Origin: Pseudomonadota bacterium
GTDB lineage: Bacteria; Pseudomonadota; Gammaproteobacteria; Steroidobacterales; Steroidobacteraceae
Direction of reading: 5' to 3'
NCBI GenBank assembly: GCA_023391815.1
Contig: JAEWAF010000097.1
Coordinates: forward strand, 113,968 to 177,967
Length of the DNA: 64,000 nt
This document shows positions 1-9,600 of the stretch, one piece after another. Below the pieces are notes generated by a model that saw nothing but the letters and a program-made list of their open reading frames with translations, was not told the origin of the DNA and ran no database searches. Position numbers and translations under genes: made by a program. Each line of letters begins with the position of its first letter. Position 1 is the first letter of the stretch.

Positions 1-2
1 TT

Positions 3-572
3 GAAATCGCAAGGAAAACCTTCCTCGAGCTGGGCTATGAGCGGGCTTCGATGGCGGAAATCGCGAACCGGTTGGGCGGTTCGAAGGCGACCTTGTACGG
101 ATACTTTCCGTCCAAGGAGGCGCTGTTCCTGGCGATCGTGAACAAGCTGGCCGAGCAATATGTGTCGCCGGCGGTGCAGCGGCTCGAAGAGAGCGGCGAG
201 GACGAGGTGCGTGAGGCGTTACAGCGCTTCGGCGAGCAGTTTCTCAAGATCATTTGCGATCCCGAGGCGGTGGCGGCTTTTCGCGTGGTCATCAGCGAAG
301 CCGCGCACTCCGATATCGGCGAGTCGTTCTTCGAGACGGGGCCGAAGCGCACGATCGAAGCGGTCGGGCGCTATCTCGCCGGCGCAATGGATCGGAATCA
401 ACTGCGCCGCGCGGACCCCGAGATCGCCGCTCAGCATCTGACGGCGCTGATCGCGCACGGCGAGCCGTGGCATCAATATTTCTTACGCAAAACGCCCAGC
501 CCCACGCCGCTCCAGATCAAACGCATGGTGGAGCGGGCGCTCGACGTGTTTCTGAACGGCTATAAGGTCTGA
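3..572 (+). CDS. TetR/AcrR-family transcriptional regulator (5' end missing)
   Basis: The open frame runs in from the window edge, so the N-terminus is cut off. The first visible residues (ARKTFLELGYERASMAEIA) are the start of a TetR helix-turn-helix, continuing with GGSKATLYGYFPSKEALF, the recognition-helix signature of the family. The rest is a helical ligand-binding domain resembling the AefR-like C-terminal domain, ending LDVFLNGYKV. An internal ATG at 51 would remove half of the DNA-binding domain and is not the real start. Its target, often a divergent efflux or membrane gene, lies outside the window. The stop codon directly abuts the stop of the convergent gene at 573. Confidence 0.9.
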   Translation, partial: EIARKTFLELGYERASMAEIANRLGGSKATLYGYFPSKEALFLAIVNKLAEQYVSPAVQRLEESGEDEVREALQRFGEQFLKIICDPEAVAAFRVVISEAAHSDIGESFFETGPKRTIEAVGRYLAGAMDRNQLRRADPEIAAQHLTALIAHGEPWHQYFLRKTPSPTPLQIKRMVERALDVFLNGYKV

Positions 573-1619
573 CTACGCTTTCCGCGTCAGCTCGCTGATC
601 CAGTTCGTCTCCCAGGTCGCGCCGCCATCCGCGGACCACGCTTGCTCCCAATGAGCCGAGGTCGGCGTGATGCGTGACCACTGCGAGCGCTCCTTGATCG
701 GCTTACCTTCGAAGACAGCGTCACCGATCAAAGTTGCGCTGCCGTCCAGGAAGCTGCCGCGCAAGGGCGGGTCGATTCGCGATGGGTCGCGTCCATCCAT
801 GTACCAGTTCAGCCATTGCTTGCTGTCGCGATCGTAGGCGCGAAGACTGACACCGCGATGAATTCCGGCTGGCGCGTTGTAGGTAAGGTCGGTGACGTTG
901 CCGAAGCCTCCGAGCACCGACCGGTTCGTGAGTGTGTTGTCGAATTCTTCCCACTGCGTGCTGCCGGCGAGTCGTTGTTTGAGACGACGATTGCGGACCT
1001 GCCAGCTGCCGACCAGGAAGTCGAAGTCGCGAGGCGCGTCGTCGAGCCGAGGCAGCGAGGTCGGCTTCGCACTGGTGCGAGTGAAGTAGTTGCGCCAGTT
1101 CACTTCCCAGGTCTTGCCGCCGTCGGGCGAGAACGATTGTTCCCAGTTCGGACGTTTGCTGTGGAGGTCGAGCCAGCGAAAGCGCACGGTGATCGGCCGG
1201 CCTTTGAACGTGTCCTGACCGATGAAGGTGCCGCTGTCCGATTCCATGCGACCGAGCACGGGCGGATCCAGCCGCGTGGGGTAGCGAGCGTCGAGCCACC
1301 AGATAGCCCACTGCCGGGTCGCCGGATCGAAGGAGCGGATCGAGAGCCCTCGATAGATGCCATCGGGCAGCTCGACGATGTTGTCATCGACGTTGCCGAG
1401 CCCCCCGAGCGTTTTCCAGAACACGCTCTTGCCGTTGAATTCCTGCCAATCGTTATTGCCGGCCAGTCGCTCTTTCAAGCGTCGGTGCCAGACATCCCAG
1501 TCGCCGATCAGCCAGTCCCAATCGTGCTCGGGGCCGACAACACTCTTGTTGCTTGCCGATGCGGAGTAGCTCGCGGCCGTCATTGCCATCGCGAGCATGA
1601 GCTCTCTTCGATTCATCAT
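573..1619 (-). CDS. Secreted tandem-repeat DUF1579-like protein
   Basis: A 348-residue protein with an export signal at the N-terminus (MNRRELMLAMAMTAASYSASA; the RR pair hints at Tat). The mature part is two copies of a ~150-residue module, about residues 30-182 and 196-345. Each carries a D-x-D-x-L-I/V-G-x-W start, a RRLK-x-RLAG segment, a G-G-x-GNV turn, a D/G-I-x-RG strand, an R-x-DPP segment and a W-x-x-DGG-x-TWE-x-NW end. This resembles the lipocalin-like DUF1579 family; no catalytic residues are recognised. It is head to head with a LysR gene across ~100 bp, so it may be that regulator's target. Function unknown. Confidence 0.8.
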   Translation of the reverse strand: MMNRRELMLAMAMTAASYSASASNKSVVGPEHDWDWLIGDWDVWHRRLKERLAGNNDWQEFNGKSVFWKTLGGLGNVDDNIVELPDGIYRGLSIRSFDPATRQWAIWWLDARYPTRLDPPVLGRMESDSGTFIGQDTFKGRPITVRFRWLDLHSKRPNWEQSFSPDGGKTWEVNWRNYFTRTSAKPTSLPRLDDAPRDFDFLVGSWQVRNRRLKQRLAGSTQWEEFDNTLTNRSVLGGFGNVTDLTYNAPAGIHRGVSLRAYDRDSKQWLNWYMDGRDPSRIDPPLRGSFLDGSATLIGDAVFEGKPIKERSQWSRITPTSAHWEQAWSADGGATWETNWISELTRKA

Positions 1620-1681
1620 CGGGGGACATCCTCACGTTGTTGTTCCTCACGTGGGCGGATGGTGGCAATACGCGGGCGAGG

Positions 1682-1709
1682 TTGACCACGCGAAGATCGG
1701 GCCTATACC
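1682..1709 (+). promoter_or_regulatory. Sigma70-type promoter of the LysR gene
   Basis: TTGACC at 1682-1687 and TATACC at 1704-1709 are separated by 16 bp, close to the sigma70 consensus. The predicted transcript would start only a few bases before the AAGG-ATG at 1712-1725, giving a very short leader. In LysR-type pairs the regulator usually binds this intergenic region and controls both divergent genes. Confidence 0.55.
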
Positions 1710-1722
1710 CTAAGGCAAACTT

Positions 1723-2655
1723 ATGGTGTGGGATCACCGCTTTCCATCGCTCGCCTCGATCCGTGCCTTCGAGGCCGCGGCCCGGTTGGGCAGTTTTGCC
1801 AAGGCGGCTCAGGAGTTGGATACGACCGCAGCGTCGGTGAGCTATCACGTCCGCCAGCTCGAGCGGCAGATCGGCGTGACGTTGTTCCAGCGTCATCCGC
1901 ATAAGGTCGAGCTCACCGACCCTGGCGAGCTGATCGCCACCGAAGCGATGAATGCGTTCGCGGCCCTGCGCGCCAGCTTCGTTCGCGCCGCCGATCTGGA
2001 TCAATCGCGCCTGGCGATCACGACGTTGCCGACCATCGGCACGAGTTGGCTCACGCCTCGGCTCGGTCGCTTTCGCGCCAGGCATCCGGACATCCACTTC
2101 GAGCTGGATTTATCCGCCGACGCGCAGGATCTCACCACCGGCCGCTTCGATGCCGCCATTCGCAACGGCCAGGGTCGTTGGCCAGGGCTGCGTGCCACGA
2201 AGTTGTTTCCCAGCATCTTCATGCCGTTGTGCATTCCTTCGATGAAGCAAGCTGCGGCCAAGCTCGCCGACCCGAAGCGGGCGCGCGAAGTGCCGCTGCT
2301 CGGGCGAACGGATTGGTGGACGTTGTGGTACCGGGCGCTGGGATTCAGCGAAGTCCCCGCGCTGAAGAGCATCGGCACGAACCTCTCGGTCGAGTATCTC
2401 GACATCACTCAAGCGCTCGCAGGCGATGGCGTCGCGATCGGCTCGCCCCTCCTGTTCAAGGCCGAGCTCGACGCAGGTCGGCTGGTGCCCGCGCACGATC
2501 TGGTCGCCACCGACGGCCGGGCCTTCTGGTTCACCGTGCCAGTGTCGCGCGAGGACAGCCGCAAAATCAGCCGGTTTCGTGACTGGCTCCTTGATGAAGC
2601 GGCGGCCGCACGCGATTCGGCCGCCGAGTTCATTCGCCGCGCGAAGGCCGGCTGA
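1723..2655 (+). CDS. LysR-family transcriptional regulator (GcvA-like)
   Basis: 310 residues, the usual size. The N-terminal winged helix-turn-helix (about residues 5-65) reads PSLASIRAFEAAARLGSFAKAAQEL..SYHVRQLERQIGVTLFQR, the classical LysR signature with the GcvA-type ending. Residues ~92-300 form the periplasmic-binding-protein-like effector domain. The ATG at 1723 is preceded by a plausible AAGG site and a good promoter. It is divergent from the tandem DUF1579-like gene and 71 bp upstream of the sugar permease gene, so either could be a target; the effector cannot be told from sequence. Confidence 0.9.
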   Translation: MVWDHRFPSLASIRAFEAAARLGSFAKAAQELDTTAASVSYHVRQLERQIGVTLFQRHPHKVELTDPGELIATEAMNAFAALRASFVRAADLDQSRLAITTLPTIGTSWLTPRLGRFRARHPDIHFELDLSADAQDLTTGRFDAAIRNGQGRWPGLRATKLFPSIFMPLCIPSMKQAAAKLADPKRAREVPLLGRTDWWTLWYRALGFSEVPALKSIGTNLSVEYLDITQALAGDGVAIGSPLLFKAELDAGRLVPAHDLVATDGRAFWFTVPVSREDSRKISRFRDWLLDEAAAARDSAAEFIRRAKAG

Positions 2656-2664
2656 CGGCGGCTG

Positions 2665-2695
2665 TTGCTGGCGGGCCGGGGACCTGGGCTATACT
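2665..2695 (+). promoter_or_regulatory. Possible promoter of the FucP-like permease gene
   Basis: A near-consensus -10 box TATACT lies at 2690-2695, 31 bp before the ATG at 2727. The best -35 candidate is TTGCTG at 2665-2670, but the 19-bp spacing is long, so this may need an activator. Confidence 0.35.
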
Positions 2696-2726
2696 CAGAC
2701 AATTCGCCCGCCCCTCGGAGCAGCTC

Positions 2727-4037
2727 ATGGCGTCACCCGTGTCTTCTCTTTCGGCCAGCCCCAGCGCCGGCATCACCAGCACGCAGAAGTCGGCGCTCAC
2801 GCTGCTGGCCAGTCTGTTCTTCATGTGGGGCTTCATCACGGTCATCAACAACACGTTGCTGCCCCATCTGCGGTCCGTGTTCGACTTGACCTACACGCAG
2901 ACGACCTGGATCGAGTCGGTCTGGTTCATCGCTTACTTCGTCGCGTCCATTCCCGCGGCCAAGCTGATCGAGCGTATCGGCTACAAGTACTCGATGGTGG
3001 TTGGACTGATGATCATGGCGGTCGGCGCGCTGCTGATGATTCCGGCGGCGAGGATTCCTTCTTATGGAGTCGTGCTCACGGCGTTGTTCATCATCGCGGC
3101 GGGTATCACGTTGCTTCAGGTCGCGGCGAATCCGTATGTCGCGGTCATCGGTCCGGCGGAAACCGCATCCTCACGTTTGAATCTGGTGCAGGCGTTCAAC
3201 TCCATGGGCACGACGTTCGCGCCCCTGTTCGGCGGCTATTTGATTCTGAGCCGCAGCGCCTCGGGCAATGTCGAAGGCGGCGCCGCTGTCTTGACGATGG
3301 AGCAGCGGCTGGCCGACGCGCAGTCGGTGCAGCTGCCTTACTTCATCGTGGCGATGGTGCTCGTCGTACTGGCGGTAGTGATCGCTCGTTACAAATTGCC
3401 GGACCTCGATGCCGCCACGCGCCGCCTCGATGCCGCGGATCGCAAGAACCATTCGTTGTGGAAACATCGCAATCTGCTGCTGGGCATTCCCGCGATCTTC
3501 ATTTATCTGATCGCGGAGATCGGCGTCAGCAACCTGTTCATCAACTTCGTGTCCTCGCCCGACATCGGCAACCTGACGCATGCTCAGGCGTCGAACTATC
3601 TGTTCCTGCTCTGGGGCGGCATGATGGTCGGCCGCTTCGCAGGCAGTCAGCTGATGCGGAAGTTCGCGGCTGAGAACGTGCTGGCGTGGGCGGCGACGGG
3701 TGCCTTCATCGTCATGATGCTCACCGTGCTCGCGAGCGGGAAGGTCGCCATGTGGAGCCTGATTTCCGTGGGCCTGTTCCACTCCATCATGTTTCCCACC
3801 ATCTTCACGCTCGGCATTCGCGGTCTCGGCCCGCTGACCGAAGAAGGCTCCGGCCTGCTGATCATGGCGATCGCCGGCGGCGCGCTAGTGGTCGTGCAAG
3901 GGCGGCTCGCCGACATGTTCGGTTTGCAGTTGTCGTTCCTGCTGACCGCGGTCTGCGAGTTGTACGTTCTGTTCTATGCGGTGTGGGGCTGCAAGGTGAC
4001 GTCAGCCGAACCGGAACAGCATCTGACCGCCCGGTGA
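2727..4037 (+). CDS. FucP-type sugar permease (MFS, FHS family)
   Basis: A 436-residue integral membrane protein with about 12 hydrophobic segments. It contains FFMWGFITVINNTLLPHLR near the N-terminus and ITLLQVAANPYVAVIGP and LNLVQAFNSMGTTFAPL in helices 4-5, which mark the fucose/glucose/galactose:H+ symporter family. GGAG precedes the ATG at 2727. It would import a hexose or deoxyhexose across the inner membrane. No sugar-catabolic gene is adjacent, so the substrate cannot be assigned. The next gene converges on it. Confidence 0.87.
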   Translation: MASPVSSLSASPSAGITSTQKSALTLLASLFFMWGFITVINNTLLPHLRSVFDLTYTQTTWIESVWFIAYFVASIPAAKLIERIGYKYSMVVGLMIMAVGALLMIPAARIPSYGVVLTALFIIAAGITLLQVAANPYVAVIGPAETASSRLNLVQAFNSMGTTFAPLFGGYLILSRSASGNVEGGAAVLTMEQRLADAQSVQLPYFIVAMVLVVLAVVIARYKLPDLDAATRRLDAADRKNHSLWKHRNLLLGIPAIFIYLIAEIGVSNLFINFVSSPDIGNLTHAQASNYLFLLWGGMMVGRFAGSQLMRKFAAENVLAWAATGAFIVMMLTVLASGKVAMWSLISVGLFHSIMFPTIFTLGIRGLGPLTEEGSGLLIMAIAGGALVVVQGRLADMFGLQLSFLLTAVCELYVLFYAVWGCKVTSAEPEQHLTAR

Positions 4038-4044
4038 CGGAACA

Positions 4045-4989
4045 CTAAGCGCGACTCTCACTCCAGCGCTCGAAGACCAACTCTGCAGCGGCCAGGTCTT
4101 CGAGCGCGGCTCCGACCGACTTGAACAACGTGATGGCGTTGCGGTCCGCTCCGCGACCCTTGTGTTTCTCCCGGCACAACGACGCTAGATCCGCCGCGAT
4201 TGCGTCGGCGCGAAAGTGTCCACTCGCGATGGCTTGAAGCAAATCGCCGGCTTCATTCATCGCTCCCTCATAGGTGTCCACGAACACTTGCGAGCGCGCG
4301 AAAGCGACTCCGTCCGCCTCGCACATTTCGGGACGGAACGCGCCGATCAGATCCACGTGGGTGCCCGGGCGCAGAGCTTCTCCCTTGATCAAAGGCGACG
4401 TGGCCAGAGTCGCCGCGGACACGATATCGACATTCGCGAGCGCCGCCGAGATGTCACTGACTGCCTCGGCCTGGAAGTCTGCCGCTCGCGCATGTGCCGC
4501 GGCGGCCTTAGCGTTCTCAGGATCGCGGCCCCAGATGAAGATGTTCTCGATGGGAAACTGGCTGGCATACGCCTCGATCAATGCCGGAATCATCGCGCCC
4601 GTCCCGAGCAATAACAGTCGTCCTGAATCCGGCCGGGCGAGATACGTCGCCGCGAGCACGGAGGCGGCGGCAGTTCGTCGACGGGTCAATGTCGGTCCGT
4701 CGAGAATCGCAAGCGGATGGGCGGTCGCTCGATCCATCAACACATAGCTCGACCGCACCGAGGGTCGCGCCACGCGATCCACGTTGACGATCTTCACACC
4801 CAACTTTGCGCCCTCACTCCAAGACGGCATGACGAGTAGCGAGGACGTCTTGCTCATGTCTTTCGCGTATCTCGGCGGTGACTGGTAGCCGCCGTTGGCG
4901 AATGCGGCCCGCAGCGCGGCGATGAGCGCCGGCATGGGCGTGAGGTGCTCGACGGTCGCCGCGTCGATCAAGGGAATGCTGTCGGTCAT
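4045..4989 (-). CDS. Ornithine cyclodeaminase / mu-crystallin family protein
   Basis: About 314 residues from the preferred start. The family fold is visible: an N-terminal dimerisation part (LIAALRAAFANGGYQSPPRY), a Rossmann segment (LLLLGTGAMIPALIEAYASQFPIENIFIWGRD) and the segment GTHVDLIGAFRPEMCEADGVAF. Members catalyse NAD(P)-dependent reactions on cyclic or deaminated amino acids (ornithine cyclodeaminase, pyrroline-2-carboxylate or alanine dehydrogenase, ketimine reductase). The specific substrate is unknown. I chose the ATG at 4989 (MTDSIPLID) because AGGA sits 5 bases upstream; an in-frame ATG at 5025 has no good site. Confidence 0.82.
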   Translation of the reverse strand: MTDSIPLIDAATVEHLTPMPALIAALRAAFANGGYQSPPRYAKDMSKTSSLLVMPSWSEGAKLGVKIVNVDRVARPSVRSSYVLMDRATAHPLAILDGPTLTRRRTAAASVLAATYLARPDSGRLLLLGTGAMIPALIEAYASQFPIENIFIWGRDPENAKAAAAHARAADFQAEAVSDISAALANVDIVSAATLATSPLIKGEALRPGTHVDLIGAFRPEMCEADGVAFARSQVFVDTYEGAMNEAGDLLQAIASGHFRADAIAADLASLCREKHKGRGADRNAITLFKSVGAALEDLAAAELVFERWSESRA

Positions 4990-5174
4990 GTGTATCCTGG
5001 GCGAAAGGGCGCCGGCCTTCGACATCTTACCGGGCGGCGGATCGGAGCCGCGTCTGCTACCTCGACCGTCCGGCCGACCAGTTGAGCCCCTGGTGCGACA
5101 GGTCGCAACCGCCGCGATTGAAGCCCGCGGCGGCCCGATGCCATGCTTGGCGTTTAATCAGCAGGAGCATCGTC

Positions 5175-5561
5175 GTGATCGATCATCTTGGCATTACCGT
5201 CCCGGATTTCGCGGCGTCCAAGGAGTTCTATCTCAAGGCGCTGGCACCGCTCGGCATCGGCGTGCTCATGAATGTGCCCAAGGAGTTGACCGGCGGGCCG
5301 AGCGATTTCACCGGGTTCGGTTCCGATGGCAAACCGGACTTCTGGATCAGTCAGGGCGCAGCGCCTGAAGGCATGCACCTGTGCTTCACGGCGAAGACGC
5401 GCGCCGAGGTCGACGCGTTCTACAAAGCGGCGCTGGCTGCCGGCGCTCGTGACAATGGCCCTCCGGGCATTCGTGAGCATTATCATCCGAACTATTACGG
5501 CGCCTTCGTGATCGACCTCAACGGGGTGAATCTCGAAGCGGTCTGCCACACACCGGCCTGA
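5175..5561 (+). CDS. VOC (glyoxalase/bleomycin-resistance fold) protein
   Basis: 128 residues starting at GTG 5175 (VIDHLGITVPDFAASKEFYLKAL), preceded by AGGAG with 7-base spacing; the longer open frame upstream is not coding-like. The chain shows the two beta-alpha-beta-beta-beta modules of vicinal-oxygen-chelate proteins and ends in the typical DLNGVNLEAVCH strand with a metal-ligand-like Glu. It probably binds a divalent metal and acts on a small molecule; the substrate is unknown. It lies 27 bp ahead of the methyltransferase lipoprotein gene and is likely cotranscribed. Confidence 0.85.
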   Translation: MIDHLGITVPDFAASKEFYLKALAPLGIGVLMNVPKELTGGPSDFTGFGSDGKPDFWISQGAAPEGMHLCFTAKTRAEVDAFYKAALAAGARDNGPPGIREHYHPNYYGAFVIDLNGVNLEAVCHTPA

Positions 5562-5588
5562 GAACAACGTCAACGCAGGAGAGAACAA

Positions 5589-6494
5589 ATGAAAAAATCA
5601 TTGATGCAGGTATCGGCGCTCGCTTTGCTTACCGCGCTGTCAGCTTGCTCGAAGCAGGAACCGACGACGCAGTCGCCGCCGGTCGCGGAAGCGACTCAGC
5701 CGGCGACTGCCGATCCATTGGTGGCGAGCATCAACGGCGAGTGGCGCAGTGCCGAGGACAAGTCGCGCGACGTCTATCGCCATCCGAAGGAAGCATTGGA
5801 ATTCTGGGGGCTGGCGCCGGGAATGACCGTGCTCGAAGTGCAGCCGGGTGCGGGTTGGTGGAGCGACATCCTGGCGCCGTACGCGCATGCGACCGGCGGC
5901 AAGTACTACGCGACGGCCGCGGATCTCAATAACCCGGAGTTGTCCGAAGCGGCTCGCCAGGCTCGCAAGGATTTCGAAGCACGCTTCGCCGCCAAGCCCG
6001 ACGTCTATGGCTCGGTGCAGTTCGTGAACTTCGGCGCCAAGTCCGCGCCGCTGCCGGAGAACACGTTCGATTTCGCGCTCTCGGCGCGCTCGTTCCATGG
6101 CTGGATGGGCAGTGGCGTCACGGATAAATTCCTCAAGGATCTGTATGGCGCCCTCAAGCCTGGCGGCATTCTCGCGATCGAGCAGCATCGCGCGAATCCG
6201 GGCGAACAGGATCCGAAGGCCGAAAGCGGCTACGTGACCGAAGCGTACGTGATCGAGCAGGCCCAGAAGGCCGGCTTCGAGCTGGTGGAGAAGTCGGAGA
6301 TCAACGCCAACGCGAAGGACACCAAGGATCATCCGTTCGGCGTGTGGACGTTGCCGCCGACCAAGCGAACGCGCCCGTACAGCGAAGGCCCGGACGCGCA
6401 CGATCCGAATTTCGATCGTACCAAGTACGATGCGATCGGCGAGTCCGATCGGATGACGCTGAAGTTCCGCAAGCCGGCGGCGGCGAGCGCCTGA
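5589..6494 (+). CDS. Lipoprotein with a SAM-methyltransferase domain
   Basis: 301 residues. Residues 1-20 are a lipoprotein signal peptide with a clear lipobox (ALSAC), so the mature protein should be membrane anchored and exported. The remainder matches the COG4798-type predicted methyltransferases, with the SAM-binding segment MTVLEVQPGAGWWSDILAPYA at about residues 78-98 and a later LKPGGILAIEQH strand. An exported SAM-dependent enzyme is odd because SAM is cytoplasmic, but this family is often annotated with signal peptides. AGGAG precedes the ATG. Confidence 0.82.
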   Translation: MKKSLMQVSALALLTALSACSKQEPTTQSPPVAEATQPATADPLVASINGEWRSAEDKSRDVYRHPKEALEFWGLAPGMTVLEVQPGAGWWSDILAPYAHATGGKYYATAADLNNPELSEAARQARKDFEARFAAKPDVYGSVQFVNFGAKSAPLPENTFDFALSARSFHGWMGSGVTDKFLKDLYGALKPGGILAIEQHRANPGEQDPKAESGYVTEAYVIEQAQKAGFELVEKSEINANAKDTKDHPFGVWTLPPTKRTRPYSEGPDAHDPNFDRTKYDAIGESDRMTLKFRKPAAASA

Positions 6495-6517
6495 CGTAAT
6501 TCTCCGATCACTCAGGG

Positions 6518-6579
6518 CGGCTGGTGCCCACTGGGCACCGAGCCGCTCCGAGAACGCGCCGGTTCGCGAGAAAACCGGC
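6518..6579 (+). terminator. Two consecutive intergenic hairpins after the methyltransferase gene
   Basis: The first stem pairs GGTGCCC (6523-6529) with GGGCACC (6533-6539), extended by CGGCT (6518-6522) with AGCCG (6541-6545). The second pairs GCCGGTT (6558-6564) with AACCGGC (6573-6579). Neither is followed by a T-run, so they may be a weak or Rho-assisted terminator, or mRNA 3'-end protectors. Confidence 0.45.
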
Positions 6580-6621
6580 CGATAAGATGACCCGCTAGAA
6601 CACATTCAACAGGGGTCATCG

Positions 6622-9600
6622 ATGAGTGGACGAAGCAACGCTCGGCCGGCGCTCGTAATCTGGGGAGCGCTTGGCGCGGTGCTTGCGGCTCATACCAGCA
6701 GCGCCGCGGATGAGCAGCCCGCCTATCGCGACATCGACTTCACCGCGTCCGAAGGTACGTGGATGAGTCTCGACGTGAGCCCGGACGGGAAGACCATCGC
6801 GTTCGATCTGCTCAACGACATTTATGTGATGCCCGCCGAAGGCGGGGTGGCCAAGCCCATTCACTCCGGCCCCGCCGTCCAGCGCAGCCCGCAATTCAGC
6901 CCCGATGGCAAGTCGCTGGTGTATCTGAGCGACGAGACCGGCGCCGACAATATCTGGATCTCGGCGCTCGACGGCTCGGGCGCGCGCCAGATCAGCAAGG
7001 AAAACCTGGCGATGATCACCGGACCGGCGTGGTCGCACGACGGTCGCTCCATCGTGGCCATCAAGACCAACGCCAGCACGCACGAAATGAAGAGGTCGGA
7101 GGTTCGGCGCTTCTTTCTCGATGGCGCGGCGGAGCAGGTCGTGGTGTCGCCGCCCGAAAGCGGCAAGGATGTGCAGGAGCCGCGGCTCGCATCCGACGGT
7201 CGTTATCTCTATTACACCGAGCGCAAAGGCGGCGAGCACTACGTTTATTTGAACACCGGTCTCAGCAACTTTGTGATTCGCCGGCTGGACCTGCGGACGG
7301 GCGAGAGCCTCGATCTCATTGCCGGCTTCGGTAGCGCGACGACGCCGCAGGTGTCGCCCGATGCGAAGACGGTCGCATTCATTCGCCGCGTCGGTTCGAA
7401 GACCGTGTTGTTCCGTTATGACGTGGCCGCGGGCACGCAGCATCCGGTGTATCAGGAGCTCGATCGCGATCTGCAGGGCGATTACATCCCGCAGGAACAC
7501 TACTATCCGGCGTTCGGATGGTTTCCAGACAATCGTCACGTTGCCATCTGGGGCAAGGGTCGATTGCTGAAGGTGGACGTGCAGACGGGCCAGGCGACGC
7601 AGATTCCATTCCAAGCCCCCGCGCACCATCGCATTCACAAGACGCTGCGAGCTCAGCTCGAGGCCGCGCCAAGCGAGTTCGACGTGCGGATCTTCCGGCA
7701 GCTCGCAGTTTCTCCGAGCGGTGAGCTCGTGTTCCGTGCGCTCGGAAAACTCTGGCGCCAGGACCTGGCCGGCCAGCGCGCCCCGCAACGTTTGACGAAG
7801 TCGGTGCAGGCGGAGAGCGAGCCGATGTGGTCGCCGGACGGGCGAACGCTCGCGTATGTCGAGTGGAACGATGAGACGGGCTCGACGCTCAAGCTGCGCT
7901 CCGCCAATGGCAAAGAGAAGGTGATTGCGAGCAGCCGGGGCGCGATTCGCCAGCCGCAGTTCTCGCGCGACGGCCGTCGTGTTGCCTATCGCATCATGGA
8001 GCCTGACAACTCGATGGGTGGTGCCGCGGATCGAGTGGGCATCTATCTCGTGAACGTCGACGGCAGCGGCGGGAAATTCCTCACCGAAGCCAGCGGGCTC
8101 GCGCAATTCTCACCTGACGACCAGCGCATCTACTTCTTCGGCTCGCCGGATTTCTACGGCCGCAAGGCTGTGCTGTTGCGGAGTATCGGCGTCGATGGCA
8201 AGGACGCGCGCGATGTGGCGTATGCCGAGACGGCCGATACCGGCGACTTCGTGCTCAGCCCGGACGGGCAGTGGCTGGCGTTCAAGGAGTTCAATCAGCT
8301 GTATGTCATGCCGTACAAGGAAAGCGACAAAGCATTCGCCGTCACCGCCGTAGGAAACAATGCCGCCCGACGCCTCACGGCGACCGACGGCTTCGAGCTG
8401 GTGTGGACCCCGGACTCATCGAAGATGATCTGGATGCTCGGCCGGGATCTCTATGTGAGCTCGCCGACGGACAGCGGCGTCGTCGAGAGCGCCCAGCGAG
8501 CGATTGCGTTGCGTGCGACGGGAGATGTTCCCCGGGGTGCCGTTGCGTTCGTGAATGCGCGCATTCTGCCGATGACCAAGGAAGATATCATCGAGCGCGG
8601 CACGGTCATCGTCGAAGGCAATCGAATCAAGGCGGTCGGGCCGATGGGAAGCGTGGCCGTCCCACGTGGAGCGAAGGTCATCGACCTCGGTGGCAAGACG
8701 CTCATGCCCGGGATGTTCGACGCCCACGGTCACATCGACTGCTGTTATATGACAGGTGTCACGCCGGTGAAGCGTCCAACTCATTACGCGGCGCTGGCGT
8801 ATGGAGTGACCACGAACTTCGATCCGTATTCGAACGAGCTCACCAGCTACGAAGCGACCGAGATGACGCAGGCCGGTGAGATGGTCGGGCCGCGCTGGTT
8901 GAGCACAGGCTTCGTGATCTACGGGCGCTCCGGCAAGCCGGATCGGGTCTTCAACCAGATTCGTAATCTGGACGATGCGCGTGCCATCGTGCGACGGAAA
9001 CAGGCGATCGGCGGCCACATACTGAAGAGCTACAAGCTGACCACGCGGCAGCAGAAGCAATGGCTGCTGCAGGCAGCGGCGGAAGGCGGGCTGATGGTCG
9101 ATGCGGAAGGCGCCGGCCATTTCTACGACAACGTCAGCATGATTCTCGACGGCACCACCAACCTCGAGCACAACCTGCCGGTCGCGACCTACTACGACGA
9201 TCTGTTGCAACTGTTCAAGAGCGCGAACATGTCGAACACGCCGACCCTGATCGTCACGTTCGGCGAGCTGTTCGGCGAGAACTATATTTATCAGCATCAG
9301 GAGCCTTGGAAGGAAAGCAAGGTCCGCACCTATATTCCGGGCGTGAACAACGCTTACAACCCGATCACCGGCGCGGGCGAGGCGCCGCTGTATGTGCGTG
9401 GCATGCAGTCGATCCATTACGCCGACGAGCTTTATGACATCGGCTTCCGTTCGGTGGGGCGCTCGGTCAAACGTCTCGACGATGCGGGCGTGACCATCAA
9501 TGTCGGCTCGCACGGCCAGGCGTCCGGCATCGCCATCCATTGGGAGATGCAGTTGCTCGCCGAAGGCGGCATGTCGCCGATGCGAATCCTGCGCGCCGCG

